This document shows, one piece after another, positions 33,250-40,636 of a stretch of DNA of 44,232 nt. The stretch lies in NCBI GenBank assembly GCA_016936255.1, contig JAFGYE010000089.1:1-44232 (forward strand). Direction: 5' to 3'. The position numbers and the translations under genes were made by a program. This stretch comes from Marinifilaceae bacterium. GTDB taxonomy: Bacteria > Bacteroidota > Bacteroidia > Bacteroidales > Marinifilaceae. Under the pieces are notes generated by a model. That model searched no databases. It was not told the DNA's origin and saw only the letters and a list, made by a program, of their open reading frames with translations. The stretch's first letter is position 1, and the number at the start of each line of letters is the position of its first letter.

Positions 33250-34245
33250 ATGTTCCAAAATAAGCAAATCACTAAAAGCTGCAATCAATTCATACTCGAA
33301 GCACTTCTAAAATCAACAGAAGTACTAAGCGATGACGCACAAAATCAGATAAAATCCTTTTTGGGTTCTCAGAAAAGCGAAGCGGGTGGATTTATGGATC
33401 GAGCCGGAAAGGCAGATCTGTATTATTCGGTGTTTGGTTATACTTTGTCCCTGATTTTAGATGTTAAACTGGATGTTTTGGAAGAACGAAAATATCTAAA
33501 AAGGATAAAACAAGAAGAAAACCTGGATTTTGTACATTCAATGTGTTTTGTTCGATGCGATTTCTTGCTGCATCTGATTGATTTGCAGCAAAGATCCAGA
33601 TTGTCTGCTTCTAAATTCCTGACCATTAGTTTTGCTAAAGATCTAATTCTTGGAAAAGTATTGAAATCATTGAGAATTAATTGCTCTGCATTATTATGGG
33701 AATTGGAGGAATATTTAGCAAGCGACAGCGGATACAATCACAACAAAAAAGGTGCAGCCAAATCTACCATTTACGCAAATTATCTGATGTGGACCCTTTA
33801 TCAGGACTTGCAAACCGAGCAGGACGTTTTGGATGAAATAACAGATGCAAATAGATCATTGAGAGCTGAAAACGGCTCATTTGCCAATGAAGAGAACAGC
33901 ATTGATGGTGTGACTTCCTCCACTGCGGCCGGACTGATTATGAGTTCAACCAGTGAGTTGGAAGAAATGCTGAAAACAAAGGACTGGTTGAAACAAATGC
34001 TCACCAAACGCGGAGGTTTTAAGGCCGCAGAAGGTGTTCCTATTGCTGATTTGTTATCTACCTCAACCGCCTTGCTTGCTTTGCAGCTAACGGGAGAAAA
34101 TATGCAGGATTATGCCGAAAATTCCGTAAATTTCATCAATCTGCACTGGGACGAGTCCGGCGGGTTTTTCGGCAGTATTGCTGATATGACCTGTGATGTG
34201 GAGTATACCTACTATGCGCTTTTGGGTTTAGGGGTACTTTCTTAA
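33250..34245 (+). CDS. Prenyltransferase-fold (alpha/alpha toroid) protein
   Basis: A 331-residue protein with prenyltransferase/squalene-oxidase-like repeats, most clearly near the C-terminus (RGGFKAAEGVPIADLLSTSTALLAL and ESGGFFGSIADMTCDVEYTYYALLGL). The fold resembles protein prenyltransferase beta subunits, but the usual Zn ligands are not visible: the D-x-x-H-T histidine is Tyr (DVEYTY). It also lacks the DxDD acid of class II cyclases and a DDxxD motif. It is therefore probably not a conventional transferase, and may be a substrate-binding or accessory subunit for the terpene cyclase encoded next. N-terminal residues 1-120 are less repeat-like and Cys-containing (HSMCFVRCDF). The gene lies between the synthase and the cyclase, 140 and 194 bp from them. 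Confidence 0.65.
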   Translation: MFQNKQITKSCNQFILEALLKSTEVLSDDAQNQIKSFLGSQKSEAGGFMDRAGKADLYYSVFGYTLSLILDVKLDVLEERKYLKRIKQEENLDFVHSMCFVRCDFLLHLIDLQQRSRLSASKFLTISFAKDLILGKVLKSLRINCSALLWELEEYLASDSGYNHNKKGAAKSTIYANYLMWTLYQDLQTEQDVLDEITDANRSLRAENGSFANEENSIDGVTSSTAAGLIMSSTSELEEMLKTKDWLKQMLTKRGGFKAAEGVPIADLLSTSTALLALQLTGENMQDYAENSVNFINLHWDESGGFFGSIADMTCDVEYTYYALLGLGVLS

Positions 34246-34439
34246 GTTATGAGTTATGAGTTGCGGATTTCATTGTGATCCCGGGGAACCGGAGAATCTG
34301 TCGAATCTGAAGAGATCCTTCACTTTGTGCAGGATGACATGATAGAAAGTAATGATTTGCTCATCAGTGGTTTGTTCAAGCCTGAAGGTGCTTAGATTTG
34401 AATGTTTAAAATTTTTGTTACTTGATACTTATTTGAAAA
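34246..34439. other. Intergenic region with a GGATGACA-type dispersed repeat
   Basis: The segment GAGATCCTTCACTTTGTGCAGGATGACA (34311-34338) resembles a repeat widely dispersed in Bacteroidetes intergenic DNA. No gene is supported. TTATGAGTTATGAGTTG at 34247-34264 is simple filler that recurs near 37827. Confidence 0.5.
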
Positions 34440-36254
34440 ATGATTCCCAACTGCGACAACATACAATCCCTCAAACAAAAACTGGATGACCACATCATCT
34501 CTCTTCGGAATGATAAGGGATTTTGGGATGGCAGGTTGTCAAGCAGTGCCTTATCAACGGCAATTGCGGTATTTGCATTGTGGAAGTACGATCCAAAGAA
34601 ATACAATTTCCATATCCAAAAAGGATTAAACTGGTTGGCGAACAATGCCAATTTGGATGGTGGATGGGGAGATACCATTCGAAGCAAAAGTAACTTGAGC
34701 ACAACACTTTTAACCTGGGCTTGTCTTTCCATTGTGAAAAATGATCCTAATTATGCAGATTGCATTCACAATGCTGAAAATTGGCTGACTGATCGATTGA
34801 AAAAGCTGGATCCCGAATCAATAAGTACCGCTATTCTCAATCATTATCAGAAAGATCAGACCTTTTCGGTTCCTATTTTGGCCATGTGTGCGTTATCCGG
34901 CAGACTGGGAGAGAAAGGCTGGGATTTGGTTCCGCAACTGCCTTTTCAGATGGCGGTACTTCCGGATCGTTTGTTCAAAATCCTGAATCTTTCTGTTGTA
35001 AGTTATGCCATTCCGGCTTTGATAGCTATTGGATTGGTGAAATCAGTAAATACCAAAGCAAGCAAACCCATTGCTAGTTTAAATAAATCGGTGAAAGCAA
35101 AGGTGTTGAAGGTACTGGCAGAAAAGCAACCTGATAACGGAGGCTTTTTAGAGGCTGCACCGCTAACAGGATTCGTTCTCATGAGTTTGGTGGGATCGGG
35201 AGAGAAAGAGCTTGAGATTTGCTCTAAAGCGTCTGATTTCTTGAGTAAATCCATTCGGGAGGATGGAAGCTGGCCGATTGATACACATTTGGCCACTTGG
35301 GTAAGTTCCTTGTCGGTAAATGCATTGGATGATGAGAATTTAGCAGGTTTGCCCGAAATAGAGAAGACAGTGAACTATTTTCTTGATCAGCAACTGAAGG
35401 CAACACATCCTTTTACCAAAGCAGAACCGGGTGGTTGGGCATGGACCCACCTTCAAGGCGGAGTGCCGGATGCTGATGATACTTCAGGAGTGTTGGTTGC
35501 CTTGCATTGCGTGAAAGGGTTTCAGGACATTCCAAAGAAAGTGGTAGAAGACGGAATAAACTGGCTGCTGAAAATGCAGAATTCGGATGGAGGAATGCCT
35601 ACATTCTGCAAAGGATGGGGGAAATTGCCTTTTGATTGCTCTTGTCCTGATATTACTGCTCATGCCATGAAAGCACTTGCTCTTTGGAGCAAGGAATTGG
35701 ATCCTGAATTAAAATTAAAAGTTCATTCCTGTTTCAGAAAAGCCTGGCGGTATATAAAATCAACACAGCAAGAGGATGGTTCCTGGCTGCCACTATGGTT
35801 TGGGAACGAAGATGATGCAAAACATCACAATCCGGTGTATGGAACTTCCATTGTTTTGTATTCCTTAACCTGCATTGAATCAGTATGTATATTCGGATTA
35901 GGTGAAGTGAAAATTAAAGCAGTTGATTTTCTTCTTTCTACTCAGAATGAGGATGGTGGATGGGGCGGAAATGCTTCGCTGATTTCTACAATTGAAGAAA
36001 CTTCACTGGCGATTAGAGCCTTGAGTAGCACAGATAATTGGCCGCAAATATGTAAGGGGATGAATTGGCTGCAGCAAAATTTACCCAATGATTTATCAGA
36101 AATTAAAGCCACACCTATCGGACTTTATTTTGCTTCCCTTTGGTATTTCGAGGATATGTACCCTCTGGTATTTGCCAGCTCTGCGCTAAAAGAGATTTTA
36201 GAATCATCTGCTCTCCAAAAAGAAATGGTAAATACATTGGTTGAGAAGTCCTGA
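34440..36254 (+). CDS. Class II terpene cyclase (squalene-hopene-cyclase-like)
   Basis: A 604-residue (alpha/alpha)6-double-barrel cyclase. The catalytic acid motif is PDADDTS (D344-A-D346-D347), the DxDD motif that protonates an alkene or epoxide in class II cyclases; it is preceded by GGWAWT (331-336). QW-type repeats are at DGGWGD (73-78), NGGFLE (233-238), DGSWPI (275-280), DGGMPTF, DGSWLPLWFG and DGGWGG near the C-terminus, with NPVYGTS, matching the squalene-hopene cyclase pattern. No DDxxD class I motif is present, so ionisation of a diphosphate by this protein is unlikely. A substrate from the adjacent polyprenyl synthase is inferred; squalene would need hpnCDE or a squalene synthase, absent here. 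It is the last gene of the block; its final Ser codon and TGA overlap a palindrome. Confidence 0.88.
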   Translation: MIPNCDNIQSLKQKLDDHIISLRNDKGFWDGRLSSSALSTAIAVFALWKYDPKKYNFHIQKGLNWLANNANLDGGWGDTIRSKSNLSTTLLTWACLSIVKNDPNYADCIHNAENWLTDRLKKLDPESISTAILNHYQKDQTFSVPILAMCALSGRLGEKGWDLVPQLPFQMAVLPDRLFKILNLSVVSYAIPALIAIGLVKSVNTKASKPIASLNKSVKAKVLKVLAEKQPDNGGFLEAAPLTGFVLMSLVGSGEKELEICSKASDFLSKSIREDGSWPIDTHLATWVSSLSVNALDDENLAGLPEIEKTVNYFLDQQLKATHPFTKAEPGGWAWTHLQGGVPDADDTSGVLVALHCVKGFQDIPKKVVEDGINWLLKMQNSDGGMPTFCKGWGKLPFDCSCPDITAHAMKALALWSKELDPELKLKVHSCFRKAWRYIKSTQQEDGSWLPLWFGNEDDAKHHNPVYGTSIVLYSLTCIESVCIFGLGEVKIKAVDFLLSTQNEDGGWGGNASLISTIEETSLAIRALSSTDNWPQICKGMNWLQQNLPNDLSEIKATPIGLYFASLWYFEDMYPLVFASSALKEILESSALQKEMVNTLVEKS

Positions 36255-36283
36255 CAGCGTTTTCTCAACCTGTCAGCATTTTG
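36250..36283 (+). terminator. Candidate terminator at the end of the locus (CTGACAG element)
   Basis: CTGACAG (36251-36257) and CTGTCAG (36270-36276) form a stem around GCGTTTTCTCAAC and are followed by CATTTTG. The left arm overlaps the terpene cyclase stop codon (36252-36254). The same family occurs at 20247 in a similar position after a gene end. Confidence 0.55.
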
Positions 36284-36359
36284 TTTATAGGAAAGTCATT
36301 ATAGAAACCTGCACGGCAAAGAACTGATCTATTTTAAACACCCCTCTGTTCTTCGGATA

Positions 36360-36378
36360 TCTCCCCTGAAAAGGGAGA
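36360..36378. repeat. Short palindrome CTCCC-CTGAAAA-GGGAG
   Basis: A 5-bp stem with a C/T-rich loop in the spacer between the terpene cyclase and the exonuclease-like gene. Low information; likely part of the dispersed Bacteroidetes palindrome set seen at 33111. Confidence 0.35.
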
Positions 36379-36455
36379 ATTCTAGCTAATAAGGTTATGG
36401 CTATAGTGGGTTTGATAATCGATGCCTTACAGTGGTTTTAATTTGTAATTCCTAA

Positions 36456-37757
36456 TTATTCATTACAATCTACAGCCACTCCAATCATCTCCCAAAAAAT
36501 CTTTTCATCCATTACATTTACATGATATTCCATGGCTTTTCTGTTCTTGCGGCCTTTTGCCGAGAAAGAATCTACCTGTGCAGTAATCAGGTAATCAACA
36601 TTCTTGGAGACTACACGTTTTACGATCAAACCACGCTCTTTTACCAATTGCTGAGCCAATTCCCGATCGATACGTTGTCCGTTTATTTTGCAATTTAAAT
36701 GACCGGAGAAACAAACACTTTTTCCTTTTAATGATTTTAGCTGCTTTTGAACGCCTGGAGTAGTGATTTGGATCTTAGTCCTTTCATATTCTATCAACAA
36801 TTTCAGATCCTTTGGCAGAATGCACAGCAATTCAGAAACCAGATTTATATCTTCCATTTCGGTATTGGTCAAAATCTCATCGAGCAGGTAAATTCGAATT
36901 AACTTTCGCAAATATTCCTCATGAATTTCCATGACCTGATCTTTGGATAGTTTGTAATCCGAAGCCAGTTCTACCAATGAAACGATTTCTCTTTCGCTAA
37001 GAATACGATCGGCAAGTGCACGGTCCAGAACGTTTAAATATTGACGTACAGGCACTGAATCTCCGGCATTGGATGTCAATCGGTTTAATAGGTCGTAAAG
37101 TCTCGTTTTTTGAATATTTGCAATGTTTCTTGCCTCTTTGCGCTTGATGAAAATATTACGTTCTTTCGGACAATTTTCAATAGTAATAACAAATAGAAAG
37201 TCTTTTACAAAATCTTCGATTTCAAATTGCTGATTGTATAGGTTTTTAAGGATAGAGAAAAGCTTTGCTGTTGCCAATGAATCAGCTTTAGCGGTATGTC
37301 GTTCTGATAAATCGATGTCGTAATAAGTACATAGCTGTTCCAGGCGGCGCAAGCCAGATTCAGGAGCAACCAAATTAGCCAATTTTAGGGTGCAGATGCC
37401 TTTAAAATCAGTAAGTTCTCCATTTAATGCAGGTTGTAAAAAACGGATGGCAAAATCGAGGTCGTGAGCAACTAGTGTTTTGCCGTTTAAGCGGGACAAA
37501 ATATCCGGTGCAATTTCGGAAATGGAAGGTGCATTTTTTACCATTTCATCCGTAATGCCATGAATTTGGAAGCCTTCAATATCTTTTCCGGGGTGAACCA
37601 ATGTTTCGTAACTATCGAGAAGCTCGCCGTTCCAATTTACAGTTTGAATGGCCAGTTCGATTAAATGATCGCCGTGTTGAGGTGAAATACCAGTAGTTTC
37701 CAGTGAAATAACGGCAAATTGATGTTTGTAAAGTTCCAGTATCGGATCGCTTGTCAT
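36456..37757 (-). CDS. DnaQ-like exonuclease domain plus BRCT domain protein, catalytic motifs degenerate
   Basis: A 433-residue protein. Residues 10-170 are a DEDDh-type 3'-5' exonuclease fold: ExoI motif reads ISLETTG (normally DxETTG, so the first Asp is S18 with E20 kept), ExoII reads AHDLDFAIRFL (the usual FD aspartate is A103, with D99 and D101 nearby), and ExoIII HTAKAD (H154, D159) is intact. Residues 345-433 are a BRCT domain (SVCFSGHL, VDYLITAQ). The middle is helical. Domain order exonuclease-BRCT is common in Bacteroidetes. Two acid replacements suggest a weak or lost nuclease and a DNA-binding or scaffold role, unless D99 or D101 compensates. It is monocistronic, convergent with the cyclase end, and ends before the terpene locus. 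Confidence 0.8.
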   Translation of the reverse strand: MTSDPILELYKHQFAVISLETTGISPQHGDHLIELAIQTVNWNGELLDSYETLVHPGKDIEGFQIHGITDEMVKNAPSISEIAPDILSRLNGKTLVAHDLDFAIRFLQPALNGELTDFKGICTLKLANLVAPESGLRRLEQLCTYYDIDLSERHTAKADSLATAKLFSILKNLYNQQFEIEDFVKDFLFVITIENCPKERNIFIKRKEARNIANIQKTRLYDLLNRLTSNAGDSVPVRQYLNVLDRALADRILSEREIVSLVELASDYKLSKDQVMEIHEEYLRKLIRIYLLDEILTNTEMEDINLVSELLCILPKDLKLLIEYERTKIQITTPGVQKQLKSLKGKSVCFSGHLNCKINGQRIDRELAQQLVKERGLIVKRVVSKNVDYLITAQVDSFSAKGRKNRKAMEYHVNVMDEKIFWEMIGVAVDCNE

Positions 37758-37964
37758 GGGTTGATTTGGCTTAGTTTTTTTTGATTGGTAACAAATATAA
37801 TATTATTGAATAAATTATGACGGGAATTATGAGTTATGAATGAGAAATTATGAGTTTAAGTTTACATGTAAGTACATTAATAACTCATCATTTATAATTC
37901 CTAATTCTTAAAAATAATGTAGTTTTGAGACTCAGAAATAGAAAACACAAAATAAACATACACT
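37758..37964. promoter_or_regulatory. Divergent spacer with candidate -7 box for the aminopeptidase gene
   Basis: TAGTTTTG (37920-37927) matches TAnnTTTG exactly, about 38 bp before the aminopeptidase ATG at 37965. No TTTG lies at the proper spacing upstream. The rest of the 207-bp spacer is AT-rich with ATGAGTTATGA-type filler. Confidence 0.35.
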
Positions 37965-39266
37965 ATGAATATCGACAAACAACAAGCACAGGAACTGATT
38001 GATTTTATTCATGAAAGTCCGAGTACTTACCATGCTGTAAATAATATCCGTGAAGAATTAAACGAAGCAGGATTTCAGGAATTGGATCTTCGTGAAGAAT
38101 GGACTCTTGAAAAAGGAGGGAAGTATTTCACCACGAAAAATGGTTCGGCTCTTTTTGCTTTTGTAATTGGTAAGGGCGAAATTGAAGAAGAAGGTTTCCA
38201 ATTGATCTGTGCTCACTCCGATGCGCCCGGATTTAAAATCAAACCAAATCCGGAGATAGCAGTAGAAGGAAATTATCTGAAGCTGAATACAGAAGTATAT
38301 GGCGGCCCGATTTTACGAACATGGATGGATCGTCCGCTTTCCATTGCCGGCAGAGTATCTGTAAAATCAAACGATCCGTTGAATCCGGAGCATTTGTATG
38401 TGAAGATTGACCGCCCCTTGATGGTGATTCCAAATTTAGCCATTCACATGAATCGTGAGGTGAACGAAGGTGGTGCATTAAACAAGCAAAAGGACATGCT
38501 TCCATTGCTGGCCATGATAACTGATGATTTGGAAAAGGACAATTGTTTGGTAAACCTGATGGCTGAGGAGTTGAAGATTGATGCAGAAGCCATTATCGAT
38601 TTTGATATTAATTTATTCGAAGTGGAAAAAGGTTGTATTCTGGGCTTGAATGAGGAGTTTATTTCTGCACCCAAACTAGACGATTTGGCCATGTCGCATG
38701 CTGGATTAAAAGCGTTATTGGCCTCAGGCGAATCGAAGAAAACCAGAATGCTGGCTATTTTCGACAACGAAGAAGTGGGAAGTGTAACCAAGCAGGGAGC
38801 TGGCTCGCCGGTTTTGCGTCATTTGCTGCAGCGCATTGTTTTTAAATTGGGAAAAGACATGGAAGCCTTTCACCGGGCTATTTACAATTCTTTCATGATT
38901 TCTGCAGATATGGCTCATGCCGTTCATCCAAATGGTTCAGATAAACACGATCCAACCAATCGTCCTTACATTAACAAAGGACCGGTAATTAAGATTCACG
39001 CCAACCAAAAATATACTACCGACGGCGATTCGGGAACCGTATTCGAAAGCTTGTGTAAAATTGCCGAAGTCCCTTACCAAAAGTTTGTGAACCGTTCTGA
39101 TTTAGTGGGAGGCAGCACATTGGGTAATGTTTCAACCGGTCAGGTTGATATCCGTACAGTAGACATCGGAAACCCTATGTTTGCTATGCACTCGGTTCGC
39201 GAAACGGGTGGTGTTAAAGACAATGTGTACATCCGTAAAGTATTTACAAGCTTTTTTGGATTGTAG
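37965..39266 (+). CDS. apeB: M18 family aminopeptidase
   Basis: A 433-residue cytoplasmic zinc aminopeptidase. Family motifs are AHSDAPGFKIKPNP (H84 and D86 as first metal ligands), PKLDDLAMSH (bridging Asp), FDNEEVGS (catalytic Glu pair) and MAHAVHPNGSDKHDP; the length is normal for M18. It removes acidic or neutral N-terminal residues from peptides and is housekeeping. It follows a divergent spacer from the exonuclease-like gene and ends 24 bp before a terminator, so it is monocistronic. A degraded piece of a related gene lies at 40405-40466. Confidence 0.95.
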   Translation: MNIDKQQAQELIDFIHESPSTYHAVNNIREELNEAGFQELDLREEWTLEKGGKYFTTKNGSALFAFVIGKGEIEEEGFQLICAHSDAPGFKIKPNPEIAVEGNYLKLNTEVYGGPILRTWMDRPLSIAGRVSVKSNDPLNPEHLYVKIDRPLMVIPNLAIHMNREVNEGGALNKQKDMLPLLAMITDDLEKDNCLVNLMAEELKIDAEAIIDFDINLFEVEKGCILGLNEEFISAPKLDDLAMSHAGLKALLASGESKKTRMLAIFDNEEVGSVTKQGAGSPVLRHLLQRIVFKLGKDMEAFHRAIYNSFMISADMAHAVHPNGSDKHDPTNRPYINKGPVIKIHANQKYTTDGDSGTVFESLCKIAEVPYQKFVNRSDLVGGSTLGNVSTGQVDIRTVDIGNPMFAMHSVRETGGVKDNVYIRKVFTSFFGL

Positions 39267-39284
39267 CAAAAACCAAAACATAAG

Positions 39285-39317
39285 AAAAGGCAGCATATTA
39301 GTGTTGCCTTTTTTTAT
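39285..39317 (+). terminator. Intrinsic terminator between convergent genes
   Basis: GGCAGC (39289-39294) pairs with GTTGCC (39303-39308) across an 8-nt loop (one G-T pair), followed by seven T residues. It ends the M18 aminopeptidase transcript. Confidence 0.8.
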
Positions 39318-39356
39318 TTTTACGAAGCTTGCACTCTGCGCAGGAGCTTTATCCTC

Positions 39357-40301
39357 TTAATTCTTTTCACAAACCCATATTTTTCGGGCGAAATTTCCCT
39401 TTCTACTTTTACTAACGCTGCAATAATCTGATATTCTGAATCCGGTGTTGCTGATTAAGTTTGTAATATCGGAGGTAGATACAATAACAAGCCGGTCTGT
39501 GATTTCTGCTGCCGAATCAATAATGTGAGAGACATCAGTATCAGTTGCAATGGTGAACAAATTATAGGGCAGGTCGATAATGGCAGCTTCATACCTATTG
39601 CTAATGTCTTTAATATCCGAGTGATATACATTTGCAGTATAGTTGAAGTGAGAAAGATTTTTTCGGGCATTATTACATGTCTTTTCGTTAATGTCGCAAC
39701 CCTCAATGTTATTTCCCGCAAAACAGGCTTCCAACATGATTGTGCCAACACCACAACATGCATCCAGCAGTTTTTTTTCTTTGTTTGCCTTTGCTGCAAT
39801 ATTAACAAGAGCTTTGGCAATATTTACACCTATTGAGTTACTGAACGAGCATGGTTTTTGCTTGTGTTTGTGCCAGGCTATGTTGTTTTTAATCGAAACA
39901 CCAAAATACCAAACACATTCGTAACAGCATAAAGCATAAGTAATTGTTGGGTTGTAATAATCATGAACACCTTCAATTCGGTAGCCAATATCCCTTAACT
40001 TATTTAGCCTGTCAGTATACTCAGTTGCATCACCGTCAACCACTAAATATTCAACTTTGAAACCTTCAATTCGTATATTTTCCTTTTTTATTTCATTCAG
40101 TAAGGTTGGGTAATCTTCAGAACATGAAATAATGTCAAGTCTGCTTTTAATGAAAGCACTGCTTGAAGGATCTATTTTTACATCGGAAAAAAGCAGCTTG
40201 TTCTTTTCTTCCTTGTTAAAAATGTATCTCGATTCGAGCGTGCACAACTCCCTTTCGGTACTATCACAATTAAAGGAATATAGATATTTGTTCATCTGCA
40301 T
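39357..40301 (-). CDS. TRM11-like SAM-dependent RNA methyltransferase
   Basis: A 314-residue Rossmann-fold methyltransferase of the TRM11/THUMP-type class that methylates guanine N2 in tRNA or a related RNA position. The SAM-binding motif I is DACCGVGT (180-187), motif II GCDIN (201-205), and the catalytic motif IV is DLPYN (243-247), in place of the common N/D-PPY. A PCSFSNSIGVNIAKALVN segment (150-167) precedes motif I as in TRM11. N-terminal residues 1-120 may be a reduced THUMP-like RNA-binding region with several Cys. It converges with the M18 aminopeptidase gene. The RNA substrate is inferred; a DNA target is less likely. Confidence 0.75.
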   Translation of the reverse strand: MQMNKYLYSFNCDSTERELCTLESRYIFNKEEKNKLLFSDVKIDPSSSAFIKSRLDIISCSEDYPTLLNEIKKENIRIEGFKVEYLVVDGDATEYTDRLNKLRDIGYRIEGVHDYYNPTITYALCCYECVWYFGVSIKNNIAWHKHKQKPCSFSNSIGVNIAKALVNIAAKANKEKKLLDACCGVGTIMLEACFAGNNIEGCDINEKTCNNARKNLSHFNYTANVYHSDIKDISNRYEAAIIDLPYNLFTIATDTDVSHIIDSAAEITDRLVIVSTSDITNLISNTGFRISDYCSVSKSRKGNFARKIWVCEKN

Positions 40302-40636
40302 ATTTTTTCACCTTACATGCAAAGATGATACTATAAAATCAAATCCCATCTTTTGTTCCTGATATTCTTTTCTCTGTGTGATTTTAGCATAGCTCCTTTG
40401 CAAAAGATAAAGAGCAGAGTTTACACCAAATTGGTGAACCGTTCCCATTTAGTGGGAGGGAGCACACCAGATAATTATAAATACAATGTATCTCATTAGT
40501 AAGTTTTTAAAGAAAACAAATTAAAAAACAAATAGTTTAACAAAAACTATAATTTATGTTGCGGTTTCATCATTAAACCTACCAATTCAATATATTTATT
40601 TATTTTTACGCAACACAAACATAATTCCATTTTATA
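40302..40636. other. Intergenic region between the methyltransferase and OmpA-type genes (335 bp)
   Basis: Contains the aminopeptidase gene relic at 40405-40466 and AT-rich sequence before the 40637 start. A candidate -7 box is not convincing (TATTTTTA near 40600). No other gene is supported. Confidence 0.5.
40405..40466 (+). pseudogene. Fragment of a second M18 aminopeptidase gene
   Basis: The 33 bases at 40434-40466 match 39087-39119 inside the intact M18 gene with three substitutions, encoding V-N-R-S-x-L-V-G-G-S-T. Upstream (40390-40433) similarity is weaker but keeps an L-C-K...A-E path with a stop and a frameshift. It is far too short to be functional and lies in the same direction as the intact gene. 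Confidence 0.75.

Noticed and set aside
34440-36254. Complete hopanoid pathway
   Set aside because: No squalene synthase, HpnC/D/E or HpnH-like gene is recognisable; only a cyclase resembling squalene-hopene cyclase is present.
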